64,000 bases of DNA from Chitinophaga tropicalis (GCF_009758205.1 NZ_WRXN01000003.1:1-64000); one strand, 5' to 3'. Counted from the first letter of the stretch, positions 15,096 through 23,783 are shown. Program-made: numbers and translations. Notes: generated by a model not told the origin, from the sequence alone.

Positions 15096-16207
15096 GAACA
15101 TTGCGTTTATTACTGGAAAAAGAGTTCAGGCAGATATTTCGCGATAAGGGACTTTTGCCTGTTATATTCATACTGCCGCTGATCCAGCTGCTCATCATGC
15201 CGCTGGCGGCCAACTTTGATGTGAAGAACATCAACCTGGCGGTGGTAGACAGGGACCATTCCACTTATACACAGCAGCTGGTGTCTAAAATAGCATCTTC
15301 CGGTTATTTTCATATTACGGGGTACCATAATGACTATACACCGGCATTACGCCAGATAGAGCGGGAGAAGGCAGATATTATTATGGAAGTGCCTGCACAT
15401 TTTGAGCAGGACCTGGTGAAGGAGAACAAGGCATTCATCTACCTGGCCGCTGATGCCATCAATGGCACGAAAGCTGGTCTGGGCAGCGCTTACCTGACTT
15501 CTATACTGGCAGATTATAACAATGAAGTGCGGCTTAAATGGCTGCCGGCGCAACCGGCAGCAGCAGGAACGGTGGACTTAAGGTTCTCCAACTGGTTCAA
15601 TCCTTATATGAATTACCGGTTGTTTATGGTGCCGGGTATACTGGTATTGCTGGTGACAATGGTATGCGGGTTCATTGCTGCATTAAACATAGTGAAGGAG
15701 AAAGAAATAGGTACTATTGAGCAGATCAATGTAACACCGGTGAAGAAATGGCAATTTATTATGGGGAAGATGATCCCTTTCTGGGTGATAGGTATGGTGG
15801 ATTTTACACTGGGATTATTACTGGCAAGACTGGTATATGGTATCATCCCTGTGGGTAACCTGGCATTGCTGTATATGTTCCTGGCCGTTTACCTGGTAGC
15901 ATTGCTGGGGTTTGGGCTGCTGATCTCCACCTATAGCGATAATCAGCTGCAGGCCATGTTTGTAGCCTTTTTCTTTATCATGATCTTTATGCTGATGAGT
16001 GGTTTGTTTGTATCTGTAGATAATATGCCGGGCTGGGCAAAGGTGATAGCTATGCTGACGCCTGTAACGCATTTTGTGGAAGTGGTGAGGATGATAGTGC
16101 TGAAGGGCAGTAAGTTCAGTGATATACAGTTCCAGTTGCTGGTAGAGGTGATGTTTGCAGTAGTTTTGAATGGATGGGCTATACTTAATTACAGGAAGAC
16201 TTCTTAA
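15092..16207 (+). CDS. ABC exporter permease, YbhR-like
   Basis: 371 residues, same architecture as the preceding permease: one N-terminal helix, a large external domain, five C-terminal helices and the KEKEIGTIEQINVTPVKK coupling segment. It is the last gene of the six-gene export cluster; start overlaps the previous stop. Confidence 0.9.
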   Translation: MRTLRLLLEKEFRQIFRDKGLLPVIFILPLIQLLIMPLAANFDVKNINLAVVDRDHSTYTQQLVSKIASSGYFHITGYHNDYTPALRQIEREKADIIMEVPAHFEQDLVKENKAFIYLAADAINGTKAGLGSAYLTSILADYNNEVRLKWLPAQPAAAGTVDLRFSNWFNPYMNYRLFMVPGILVLLVTMVCGFIAALNIVKEKEIGTIEQINVTPVKKWQFIMGKMIPFWVIGMVDFTLGLLLARLVYGIIPVGNLALLYMFLAVYLVALLGFGLLISTYSDNQLQAMFVAFFFIMIFMLMSGLFVSVDNMPGWAKVIAMLTPVTHFVEVVRMIVLKGSKFSDIQFQLLVEVMFAVVLNGWAILNYRKTS

Positions 16208-16215
16208 AGACATTA

Positions 16216-16232
16216 TGTTACAGTGTGTAACA
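16216..16232. promoter_or_regulatory. inverted repeat after export operon
   Basis: TGTTACA-GTG-TGTAACA, perfect 7-base arms, nine bases after the last permease stop and before the terminator. It looks like a repressor site but sits between convergent genes; role unknown. Confidence 0.3.
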
Positions 16233-16250
16233 GTTGTAGGTTTAAGCAAT

Positions 16251-16281
16251 AAGCCGGGATAGTCATATCCCGGCTTTATTT
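16251..16281. terminator. bidirectional terminator of export operon and MocR gene
   Basis: Arms AAGCCGGGATA (16251-16261) and TATCCCGGCTT (16266-16276) followed by TATTTT; separates two convergent genes. Confidence 0.8.
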
Positions 16282-16287
16282 TATCAC

Positions 16288-17715
16288 TTAAGCCAGTTTC
16301 CTGATCAGTCTTCCCAGTGTTTTCAGACCGTCATCGATCTGTTTGCTCCACGGATTGCTGTAGCTGATGCGCATACAGTTGTTGTACCGGTCCTGCAGGG
16401 AGAAGATCCTGCCGGGAGCAAAAGAGACTTTCTGCCTGAGGGCAAGCTCGTACAGCTCATATGTATTGACGGCCGGATCCAGTTCCACCCAGAGCACAAA
16501 TCCGCCTTGCGGACGGGTTACACAGCAATCTTCCGGGAAATAGTCCCTGATAGCCTGTAAATGTCTCATATACTGTGTATGCAGGATCTTACGCATGCTG
16601 CGCAGGTGGTGCTCGTAACGGCCGTTTTCAAGGAAGCAGGCGATGGCTGCACCTGGCAGGGAAGGAGATGAAATGGAGTGATTTCGTTTCATCTGTAAGA
16701 TCTTTTCCTTGTACCTGCCAGGCAGGGTCCAGCCTACGCGGTAACCAGGGGCAACAGATTTGGAAAAGGAATTACAGAGAAGGACAAGCCCGCTGGTATC
16801 GAATGACTTGCATACTGCGGGCCGTTCTTTACCAAAGTACATATCTCCGTAAATATCATCTTCGATCAGTGGTATCTCATATTTCTCCAGGATGCGTACC
16901 AACTGTTGTTTATGTTTGTCTGGCATACAGGCGCCCAGCGGGTTGGTAAAGTTAGTCACAAACAGGCAGGCCTTGATTTTATGCCGGGGAATGGCTTTGT
17001 CGAGGTAATCCAGGTCTACTCCCGTAGTAGGGTCAGTAGGTACTTCCAGTACTTTCAGGCCCAGGCTTTCCGCCAGCTGCAGGGAGCCGTAGTAGGAGGG
17101 GCTTTCCAATGCAATGGTATCTCCCGGTTGCGTGATGGCGGAGAGGCAGAGGGTAAGGGCGTCCATACAGCCGGAAGTGGTTACCACATCATCTTCGCTT
17201 ACGGCTCCGCCCCAAAGCACTGAATGCCTGGCTATCTGCCTGCGAAGGCCGGGATTGCCCTGTACGGGCTCGTATCCTACGCCGGCATAAGGTGTTTTGC
17301 GCAGGGCCTGGATCATGGCTTTGGATATTTTGGCTGCCGGCAGCAGGCTTTCAGGCGGTGCAGCAGAGGTGAAGCGGGTAATCTCCTGGTTGGACATAGA
17401 TTGAGAAACAGTAGAGATCATCTCATGTACGCTTACTTCACAGGCGTCTCTTACCGCCTCGCATTTTTTGGGCATTTCAGGCAGTCTGCGGGGACTGAAA
17501 ATCACATAGTACCCGGATTTGGGCCTGGATTCGATCAGCCCTTTTGATTCCAGGTGGTAGTATGCCTGGAATGCCGTGCTCATGCTTACTCCCTGTTCTT
17601 CGCTCATGGTGCGGACGGAGGGGAGCTTGTCTCCTATTTTCAGCACTTCTTTTTCAATGAGAAGCTCCAGTTTTTCAGCTATCTGTATGTAAAGATGTTC
17701 CGCTGTTTTTATCAT
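16288..17715 (-). CDS. MocR-type regulator, PLP-dependent (PdxR-like architecture)
   Basis: 475 residues from the ATG at 17715; an upstream TTG would add eight residues. GntR winged helix about 1-75 (EEQGVSMSTAFQAYYHLESKG region), linker, then fold-type I aminotransferase domain with EDDIYGD and the intact Schiff-base lysine in LCNSFSKSVAPG, plus RISYSNP-type terminal Arg. Unlike the MocR protein at 7363-8802 it should bind PLP covalently. A 39-bp box upstream (17726-17764) is repeated upstream of the EamA transporter gene, so it probably controls itself and that transporter. Confidence 0.9.
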   Translation of the reverse strand: MIKTAEHLYIQIAEKLELLIEKEVLKIGDKLPSVRTMSEEQGVSMSTAFQAYYHLESKGLIESRPKSGYYVIFSPRRLPEMPKKCEAVRDACEVSVHEMISTVSQSMSNQEITRFTSAAPPESLLPAAKISKAMIQALRKTPYAGVGYEPVQGNPGLRRQIARHSVLWGGAVSEDDVVTTSGCMDALTLCLSAITQPGDTIALESPSYYGSLQLAESLGLKVLEVPTDPTTGVDLDYLDKAIPRHKIKACLFVTNFTNPLGACMPDKHKQQLVRILEKYEIPLIEDDIYGDMYFGKERPAVCKSFDTSGLVLLCNSFSKSVAPGYRVGWTLPGRYKEKILQMKRNHSISSPSLPGAAIACFLENGRYEHHLRSMRKILHTQYMRHLQAIRDYFPEDCCVTRPQGGFVLWVELDPAVNTYELYELALRQKVSFAPGRIFSLQDRYNNCMRISYSNPWSKQIDDGLKTLGRLIRKLA

Positions 17716-17725
17716 GGCAGTAGAT

Positions 17726-17764
17726 TCTGATCTGGTCAAAAATACGAAAATGAGATCTGTTTTA
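17726..17764. promoter_or_regulatory. shared 39-bp box, copy A (MocR/alkA intergenic)
   Basis: Begins TCTGATCTGGT and ends GATCTGTTTTA, with two direct ATCTGKT elements 23 bases apart. Aligned without gaps to 19266-19304 it is identical at 29 of 39 positions, including the first 11 and last 9 bases. Direct repeats in the promoter are typical of MocR sites. Confidence 0.65.
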
Positions 17765-17772
17765 CCCGTTTC

Positions 17773-17801
17773 TTGCTATCTTTTTCCTGCACGTATCTTT
17801 T
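17773..17801 (+). promoter_or_regulatory. probable promoter of alkA-ogt
   Basis: TTG (17773-17775), 18 bases, TATCTTTT (17794-17801), a near match to TTG-N19-TAnnTTTG; the alkA ATG follows 27 bases later. Confidence 0.4.
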
Positions 17802-17828
17802 GTTATTTATTCTTTTAATTTTACGCTG

Positions 17829-18731
17829 ATGAGAGGATTGGAAATAAATATACCTGTCACTGACCATGCTAATTTTTCCTTTGCGGAATGCCTGGTATTT
17901 CTTGGCCGTTCTGAGAAGGAATGTCTGCATTATGTGCAGAACGGGGTGATCCAGAAGATGATAGTAACAGAAGGTACGCCTGTACTGGTGGAGATCAGGG
18001 ATAATCCTGCGGGAAAATCGCTTACTGCAACGGTGGTATATCCTGAGCAGGCTAATGTGGATGAAGCATATATCCGCAGTTATATCACACATTGGTTGCA
18101 CCTGGACGGTAACATGAAAAGTTTTTATGGCTTTGCTGCGAAGGATGCTGTGCTGGCTCCGCTGGTGAAGCGTTACCGGGGATTGAGGCTGATCGGCATC
18201 CCGGACCTGTTTGAAGCGCTTACGTGGAGTATTACGGGGCAGCAGATCACACTGGCTTTTGCGTATACGTTGCGGCAACGGTTTATACAGGCTTTTGGGC
18301 ATCATACCGTAGTGGATGGAAAGGACCATTTTGTATACCCGCATCCGGCCGTAGTTGCTGCGCTGGAGCCTGCCAGCCTGATCTCCATGCAGTTTTCCAG
18401 GAGTAAGGCAGATTATATTATCAGGCTGGCGCAGTCAATGGCAGATGGTTGTTTGTCAGTAGAAAAGCTGCAGACAATGGACTATATACAGGCCCGGGAG
18501 CACCTGGTTTCTTTCAGGGGAATTGGTAACTGGTCTGCCAATTATGTACTGATGAAATACAACCGGTACCTGCAGGCGTTGCCGCTGGAAGATGCCGGAT
18601 TGCACAATGCCCTGAAGCAGCAGCTGCAACTGGCAGCCAAGCCATCTGTTACAGAGGTAAGAGAATATACCCGGCATTGGGAGCAGCATGCTGCTTATGC
18701 AACATTTTATTTATGGCGTTCATTATACTGA
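17829..18731 (+). CDS. alkA: DNA-3-methyladenine glycosylase II
   Basis: 300 residues. The C-terminal two thirds have the HhH-GPD fold: ALTWSITGQQI, the hairpin FRGIGNWSANYV and the catalytic Asp in LPLEDAGLHNAL. It excises alkylated bases (3-methyladenine and others) to start base excision repair. The N-terminal ~90 residues are a small beta domain typical of AlkA-type enzymes. The gene precedes ogt by three bases, forming an alkylation-repair operon divergent from the MocR gene. Confidence 0.88.
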   Translation: MRGLEINIPVTDHANFSFAECLVFLGRSEKECLHYVQNGVIQKMIVTEGTPVLVEIRDNPAGKSLTATVVYPEQANVDEAYIRSYITHWLHLDGNMKSFYGFAAKDAVLAPLVKRYRGLRLIGIPDLFEALTWSITGQQITLAFAYTLRQRFIQAFGHHTVVDGKDHFVYPHPAVVAALEPASLISMQFSRSKADYIIRLAQSMADGCLSVEKLQTMDYIQAREHLVSFRGIGNWSANYVLMKYNRYLQALPLEDAGLHNALKQQLQLAAKPSVTEVREYTRHWEQHAAYATFYLWRSLY

Positions 18732-18734
18732 TCA

Positions 18735-19226
18735 ATGGAAACGTACACTCACATAATAGATAGCCCCGTTGGCCCTTTAACTATCAGGGGAACAGCAACA
18801 GCCATTAATACCCTGAGTTTCAGAGAAGATGGCGTATTCCCTCCATCTGATATGGTACCCGATATTTTTCGCTTATGTATTGAAGAACTGAAAGCTTATT
18901 TTGATGGTACGCTGAGAGAATTTACTTTCCCTGTAGAGCAGGAGGGAACGGAGTTTCAGCTGTCTGTATGGAATGAGCTGACGAAGATACCCTATGGCCA
19001 GACCATTTCCTATATGCAGCTGGCCAAACGGCTCAATAACCCTAAGAGCATCCGTGCGGTAGGCACAACTAATGGTAAGAACCACATAGCTATTGTAGTT
19101 CCCTGTCACCGGGTGATTGGCAGCAATGGTACGCTGGTGGGCTATGCCGGCGGGTTGTGGCGGAAGAAGTGGTTGTTGGAGCATGAGATAAAGCACAGGT
19201 TTGGAGGCCCTTTAGAATTGTTTTAA
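18735..19226 (+). CDS. ogt: methylated-DNA-[protein]-cysteine S-methyltransferase
   Basis: 163 residues with the active-site motif VPCHRVIG (acceptor Cys about 120), the helix-turn-helix segment with ..YGQTISYMQLAKRL and GYAGGLWRKKWLL. It removes methyl groups from O6-methylguanine in a suicide reaction. Paired with alkA, it covers two main classes of alkylation damage. No N-terminal Ada domain, so it does not itself act as the regulator. Confidence 0.93.
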   Translation: METYTHIIDSPVGPLTIRGTATAINTLSFREDGVFPPSDMVPDIFRLCIEELKAYFDGTLREFTFPVEQEGTEFQLSVWNELTKIPYGQTISYMQLAKRLNNPKSIRAVGTTNGKNHIAIVVPCHRVIGSNGTLVGYAGGLWRKKWLLEHEIKHRFGGPLELF

Positions 19227-19265
19227 TCCCATTTTCATGTGATGAAGTGAACCGGACCAGTTTAA

Positions 19266-19304
19266 TCTGATCTGGTTGAAATTCTCAAAACTGAATCTGT
19301 TTTA
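19266..19304. promoter_or_regulatory. shared 39-bp box, copy B (upstream of EamA transporter)
   Basis: TCTGATCTGGT...AATCTGTTTTA in the same orientation and spacing as copy A at 17726-17764. It lies 155 bases before the EamA ATG, in an otherwise gene-free 230-base gap, and is the likely binding site of the MocR protein encoded at 16288-17715. Confidence 0.65.
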
Positions 19305-19458
19305 TATGCCGGAAATATATCAATTTTGTCTTATCATTCCCGACCGGCATTTTCGCGAAAAAAGGAAGCACAGTGCATACCCCGGTGTTGTATACTTATC
19401 ATGAGGGAGTGTGAAGCATCGAATTTTTTTACGGATATATATGTAACAACCAAAGAGT

Positions 19459-20373
19459 ATGAAAAAGTCAAGCACAAGCGCTTATGTGGCGCTGGTGGTA
19501 GTATGTTTTTTCTGGGGTACCACGTACCTCGCATCCAGGATCGGAGTAAGACATGTGCATGGGATCATGCTGGCCGGGGTACGGCAAACAATAGCGGGAA
19601 TTTTACTGACCTCATTTTTCTTGCTGAAGGGATATAAACTGCCTGATAAGATCATCCTGTCCCGTTTATTCATTATAGGAGTGATGATGTTATGTCTGAG
19701 TAACGGACTGCTTACCTGGGCTTTGCAATATATACCCAGCGGATTGTGTGCGATCATTGTTGCAACAGTACCTATCTGGATCACTTTCTTCAGTTATTTT
19801 CTGGTACAGCGGAACCGGTTTTCATTATTGCTGATAGCTGGTATGGCAATAGGGCTTTTAGGTGTGGGCGGTATCTTTTATGATTACCTGGCCAATATGA
19901 TGAACCCGGAATTCCGATTTGGCATTTTCCTGTCACTTATTGCCTGTATAAGCTGGGCATTGGGCTCTGTGTTGACGGCCCGTTGGGCATTGAAGGTGAA
20001 TTTCCTGTATGGTGCAGGTTTCCAGATGTTGTTCAGTGGTATTGTTATGGTGATAGCAGCTGTGTTCATGGGGCAGTCATTTCCTGCGGCCGCGCTTAAC
20101 CTGGAGCTGTGGGGCAGCTTGCTGTACCTGATACTCTTTGGTTCCATACTGGGATATTCCGCCTATGTATTTGTGCTGAATAACCTGCCTCCTTCGCTGG
20201 CTTCCGTGTATGCATATATTAACCCGATAGTGGCGGTGTTGCTGGGATGGCTGATACTGAAAGAGCATCTGAACTGGACCACGGGCATTTTCTGCATGGT
20301 GACACTGGCAGGCGTTTTTATCGTGAACAGGGCTGTAATAATAAACAAACGTAAATATGAGCACAGTAATTAA
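19459..20373 (+). CDS. EamA/DMT-family transporter
   Basis: 304 residues with ten hydrophobic helices in two EamA repeats (about 8-140 and 155-292); conserved Trp-Gly/Thr-rich start (FFWGTTYLASRIG) and an Asn-Pro motif (AYINPIVAVLLGW) in helix nine. Such proteins export or import small metabolites; MocR regulators often sit next to them, and the shared 39-bp box ties this gene to the nearby MocR regulator. Substrate not predictable. It overlaps the next gene by 17 bases. Confidence 0.9.
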   Translation: MKKSSTSAYVALVVVCFFWGTTYLASRIGVRHVHGIMLAGVRQTIAGILLTSFFLLKGYKLPDKIILSRLFIIGVMMLCLSNGLLTWALQYIPSGLCAIIVATVPIWITFFSYFLVQRNRFSLLLIAGMAIGLLGVGGIFYDYLANMMNPEFRFGIFLSLIACISWALGSVLTARWALKVNFLYGAGFQMLFSGIVMVIAAVFMGQSFPAAALNLELWGSLLYLILFGSILGYSAYVFVLNNLPPSLASVYAYINPIVAVLLGWLILKEHLNWTTGIFCMVTLAGVFIVNRAVIINKRKYEHSN

Positions 20374-21304
20374 TAAGGAAGTAAGGCTGATTGGCTACAG
20401 GCCGGAACTGCAGCATCATTTTGAACGGCTTAATATGCACTGGATAAAAAAATATTTCACAGTGGAGCCGAAGGACATTGAAGTGCTCGGACAACCTGAT
20501 AAGTATATAATCCAGGCAGGAGGCAACATCCTGTTTGCCGTTGCTGAAGAGAATATTGTAGGTACCGTAGCGATAAAACCAGTTGATGCGGATACGGTGG
20601 AGATGACAAAGATGGCGGTAGATGAGGCTTACCAGGGGTACAAGATAGGTTGGCGGCTGGCGGAAGGAATTATTTCCCTGGCAAAAGAGAAGGGGTACAA
20701 AAGAGTGGTGCTGTACTCCAATACCAGTCTGGTGCCGGCATTGACGATGTATCAGCGTCTTGGTTTCAGGGAAATACCCGTGGAACCGGGAAGGTATAAA
20801 CGCTGTTCTATCAAAATGGAGCTTATTTTTGGGGAAGAGAATGTGCATTATGTTATAGCAGATAAGTTGACTGAAACAATTAATAAAGCTGTACCGCAGT
20901 TGCAGGAAATCTCTGATAAAGCGGCGGCAGACAGGCCCGGGGGCGGCAAATGGAGCCCGAAAGAAATAATTGGTCACCTGATCGATTCAGCAATTAATAA
21001 TAATGTTCGTTTTATACGTTTACAAGAAATATCTTTGTTGGAGATCCCGGGATATAACCAGGATTTCTGGGTGAAGGGACAAGCATGGCAGTTTAGCAGT
21101 TGGCGTGAACTTATTGATCTGTGGGCGAATTTTAACAGGCATCTGGCGTTTACTATACGCGCCATGCCACCCTCTGTATTGCAGCATAAATGTAGAATTA
21201 ATGATCGGGAACCGGTGACACTGGAATTTTTAGTGACGGACTATTTATCTCATTTAAAACACCACCTATTACAAGTGAAAGTTAATACTGAAGATACGAT
21301 TTAG
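20357..21304 (+). CDS. GNAT acetyltransferase fused to DinB-like domain
   Basis: 315 residues. Residues 1-157 are a GNAT domain with the acetyl-CoA loop region DEAYQGYKIGWRLAEG and the C-terminal MYQRLGF. Residues 165-312 are a DinB_2-type four-helix domain with the metal-site histidines H207 (EIIGHLIDS) and H299/H303 (YLSHLKHHLL). Each half usually exists as a separate protein. The DinB superfamily includes thiol-transferases, so a combined acyl/thiol chemistry is possible but unproven. The gene overlaps the EamA gene, suggesting co-expression. Confidence 0.85.
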   Translation: MSTVINKEVRLIGYRPELQHHFERLNMHWIKKYFTVEPKDIEVLGQPDKYIIQAGGNILFAVAEENIVGTVAIKPVDADTVEMTKMAVDEAYQGYKIGWRLAEGIISLAKEKGYKRVVLYSNTSLVPALTMYQRLGFREIPVEPGRYKRCSIKMELIFGEENVHYVIADKLTETINKAVPQLQEISDKAAADRPGGGKWSPKEIIGHLIDSAINNNVRFIRLQEISLLEIPGYNQDFWVKGQAWQFSSWRELIDLWANFNRHLAFTIRAMPPSVLQHKCRINDREPVTLEFLVTDYLSHLKHHLLQVKVNTEDTI

Positions 21305-21352
21305 ATTTAGGTATGATGTTCAAAGGTATTTACCGCCGTACATCTGGTTGAC

Positions 21353-21386
21353 ACCGTCTCGTTCTATACGAGGCGGTTTTTTTTTG
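21353..21386 (+). terminator. terminator after GNAT-DinB gene
   Basis: Ten-pair stem (21353-21362 with 21368-21377, one wobble) and nine T residues. Confidence 0.8.
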
Positions 21387-21399
21387 TTTTCTTTGTGTC

Positions 21400-21957
21400 A
21401 TGGATTTACATCATAACCCGTGGACTATTTTGTCCAGCGAGCAGAAATACGACAACAAGTGGATACAGGTTACAGAACACCAGGTACTGAACCCCTCCGG
21501 AGGGAAGGGGATTTATGGGGTGGTACATTTTAAGAATGCGGCTGTAGGGGTAATTGCCCTGGATGAGCAGAATAATACCTACCTGGTAGGGCAGTTCCGT
21601 TTCCCGCTGGAGCAGTTCAGCTGGGAAATACCTGAGGGCGGAGGGGCTGAAGGGGAAGATACCCTGGAAGCGGCCAAAAGGGAGCTGCTGGAAGAGACCG
21701 GCCTTGTGGCTAAAAGCTGGGTACCTATTGTAAAGATGCATCTCTCCAATTCGGTATGTGATGAAGCGGGCATCATTTACCTGGCAAGGGAGCTGGAACA
21801 GCGTGTGGCGGAGCCGGAGGAGACGGAGCAGCTGGTAACGAAGAAGGTGCCTTTTGAAGAGGCGTACCAGATGGTGAAGAGGCATGAGATTACGGATTCG
21901 CTTTCAGTAGCGGCTATTCAGAAGGTGAAATTGATGATGTTGGAAGGGGAGTTATAA
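21400..21957 (+). CDS. NUDIX hydrolase (ADP-ribose pyrophosphatase type)
   Basis: 185 residues with a complete Nudix box: GGGAEGE, then REL-L-EE-T-GL (about residues 85-107) binding the catalytic divalent metal. Length and the N-terminal beta domain (VVHFKNAAVGVIALDE, QFRFPLEQFSWEIPEGG) resemble ADP-ribose/NDP-sugar pyrophosphatases, which hydrolyse nucleoside diphosphate sugars to nucleotide and sugar phosphate. Followed by a composite hairpin element. Confidence 0.88.
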   Translation: MDLHHNPWTILSSEQKYDNKWIQVTEHQVLNPSGGKGIYGVVHFKNAAVGVIALDEQNNTYLVGQFRFPLEQFSWEIPEGGGAEGEDTLEAAKRELLEETGLVAKSWVPIVKMHLSNSVCDEAGIIYLARELEQRVAEPEETEQLVTKKVPFEEAYQMVKRHEITDSLSVAAIQKVKLMMLEGEL

Positions 21958-21971
21958 GAGCGGAGAAACTG

Positions 21972-22030
21972 CTCAAAAAAAGCGATTTCGCCTTTGGCGA
22001 AATCGCTTTTTTTGAGAGTGGGCCTGCGGC
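21972..22030. terminator. hairpin terminator plus GC palindrome (composite element copy 3)
   Basis: A perfect inverted repeat of 21 bp with a TTT loop (21972-22016, core TTTCGCC/GGCGAAA), then a purine spacer and GGGCCTGCGGC (22020-22030). Ends the NUDIX transcript. Confidence 0.85.
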
Positions 22031-22117
22031 GCTATTTTTTTTGAGAAGGTTTTTAGGGGTGTAATCGGTAAAAGAAATAAATAAAACCGTATTACTTAAA
22101 TTCCGTTCTTTGCAGTA

Positions 22118-22921
22118 ATGGAACAAAGAAGATCTAAGCCGGGAGGGTTCCGGCAGCATTCCACCAGGCAGCATGCCCCTAAGCCAAAGGCATCATCTAT
22201 GGTAATAGGGCGGCAACCGGTAGTGGAAGCAATCAATGCAGGTAAAGCGATCGAGAGGATCTACCTGCTTCGCAACGCCAGCGGGGACATTATCCCCCAG
22301 ATCAGGCAACTGGCGGCACAATACAATATCCCGATCAATACAGTACCGGCAGAGAAGCTGAACAGCCTTACCAATGCCAATCACCAGGGCTGCATTGCCA
22401 TTACCGGGCATATCAGCTACCTTGACCTGCAGGATGTGATCTCTCACGTGACCGAGCAGGGAGAGACACCGTTATTCCTGATCCTGGACGGGATCACCGA
22501 TGTACGTAATATAGGCGCCATTGCACGCAGCGCTGTCTGCTGCGGGGCGCAGGCTATAATCATACCCGATAAAGGGATCGCTGCATTGAATGAAGAAGCC
22601 ATCAAATCATCGGCGGGAGCGCTGGAGCGTATTTCCATATGCCGTGTTAACAGCCTGCTGAAGGCGGTAGATACCCTTCACCTGAATGGTATCAAGGTGC
22701 TGGCCAGTGAGATGGAGGCGGAGACCAAACTCTATGACTGTCAGCTGCAGGAACCTGTAGCTGTGATCATGGGGTCGGAGGATAAAGGTGTATATCCGGC
22801 GCTGATGAAAGCTGCTGACACCCTTTTTCACATTCCTATGAGCGGTAATTTTGAGTCTTTCAACGTATCTGTTGCAGCAGGCATCATTTTATATGAAGCC
22901 ATGAAGCAAAGGGGCGCATAA
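22118..22921 (+). CDS. rlmB: 23S rRNA 2'-O-ribose methyltransferase (RlmB/TrmH family)
   Basis: 267 residues: a basic N-terminal tail, a SpoU substrate-binding domain (about 28-100, VIGRQPVVEAI) and the SPOUT trefoil knot with its three motifs: DGITDVRNIGAIARSA, IMGSEDKGV and MSGNFESFNVSVAAGI. RlmB methylates G2251 in the ribosomal P loop using SAM. The N-terminal domain and motif text fit RlmB better than tRNA-specific TrmH. Confidence 0.85.
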   Translation: MEQRRSKPGGFRQHSTRQHAPKPKASSMVIGRQPVVEAINAGKAIERIYLLRNASGDIIPQIRQLAAQYNIPINTVPAEKLNSLTNANHQGCIAITGHISYLDLQDVISHVTEQGETPLFLILDGITDVRNIGAIARSAVCCGAQAIIIPDKGIAALNEEAIKSSAGALERISICRVNSLLKAVDTLHLNGIKVLASEMEAETKLYDCQLQEPVAVIMGSEDKGVYPALMKAADTLFHIPMSGNFESFNVSVAAGIILYEAMKQRGA

Positions 22922-22935
22922 AAATCACCAGCAAA

Positions 22936-23781
22936 ATGAAACTGATCGAATGTCCACGTGATGCCATGCAGGGCTGGCACAGGCAAATTAGTACGAATGA
23001 GAAGGTAGATTATCTGAATGCCCTGCTCAAAGCCGGATTTAATACGCTTGATTGCGGCAGCTTTGTATCGCCCAAGGCTATTCCTCAAATGGCAGATACG
23101 GCCGAGGTGTTGTCCCGGCTGGATATGTCAGCCACTAAAAGTAAGTTGCTGGCTATAGTAGCTAATCAGCGGGGTGGGGAAGAAGCTGTGGTATTTGATC
23201 AGATAGATTACCTGGGATATCCTTTTTCTATTTCAGAGACATTCCAGCTGCGTAATACCAATAAAACGATCGCGGCATCGCTGGAGCTGGTAGATGGCTT
23301 ACAGGAGCTTTGTATCAAGAACAGCAAGCAGCTGGTGGTTTATATTTCCATGGGGTTTGGCAATCCCTATGGCGATCCCTATGATGAGGAGATTGCGTTA
23401 AGATGGGTAGATGAGCTGGTGAAGATGGACATTGTAACTATTTCCCTGGCAGATACCGTTGGGGTAGCTACTCCTGACGTTATCAGCAGGTTGTTTTCCA
23501 CCCTGATACCTGCTTACCCGGTAGTGGAATTTGGCGCGCACTTCCATTCTGCTCCGCATAACTGGGAGGAAAAAGTAGCTGCCGCCTATAAGGAGGGCTG
23601 CCGCCGGTTTGACAGCGCTATCAAAGGTATAGGAGGCTGTCCTATGGCTAAAGATGAGCTGGTGGGTAACCTGTCGACCGAAAGGCTGCTGGATTTTTGT
23701 GTAGATCATCATGAAGCTACCGGGCTTGATCTTGAAGCCCTTGGAGTAGCTCAGAGAATGGCAGACCGTATTTTTTACTAG
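22936..23781 (+). CDS. hydroxymethylglutaryl-CoA lyase-like enzyme
   Basis: 281 residues, TIM-barrel of the HMGL family. CPRDAMQG carries the catalytic Arg-Asp, GAHFHS the metal-binding His-x-His, and IGGCPMAKDELVGNL the mobile loop with the catalytic Cys. The reaction would be cleavage of HMG-CoA to acetoacetate and acetyl-CoA, in leucine breakdown. The gene is flanked by rlmB and a GSCFA gene (2-14 base gaps) rather than leucine-pathway genes, so the substrate could differ. Confidence 0.85.
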   Translation: MKLIECPRDAMQGWHRQISTNEKVDYLNALLKAGFNTLDCGSFVSPKAIPQMADTAEVLSRLDMSATKSKLLAIVANQRGGEEAVVFDQIDYLGYPFSISETFQLRNTNKTIAASLELVDGLQELCIKNSKQLVVYISMGFGNPYGDPYDEEIALRWVDELVKMDIVTISLADTVGVATPDVISRLFSTLIPAYPVVEFGAHFHSAPHNWEEKVAAAYKEGCRRFDSAIKGIGGCPMAKDELVGNLSTERLLDFCVDHHEATGLDLEALGVAQRMADRIFY

Positions 23782-23783
23782 TA

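Noticed and set aside
20318..21165. Minus-strand frames opposite the GNAT-DinB gene
   Set aside because: Both domains on the plus strand have intact motifs; the opposite frames have none.
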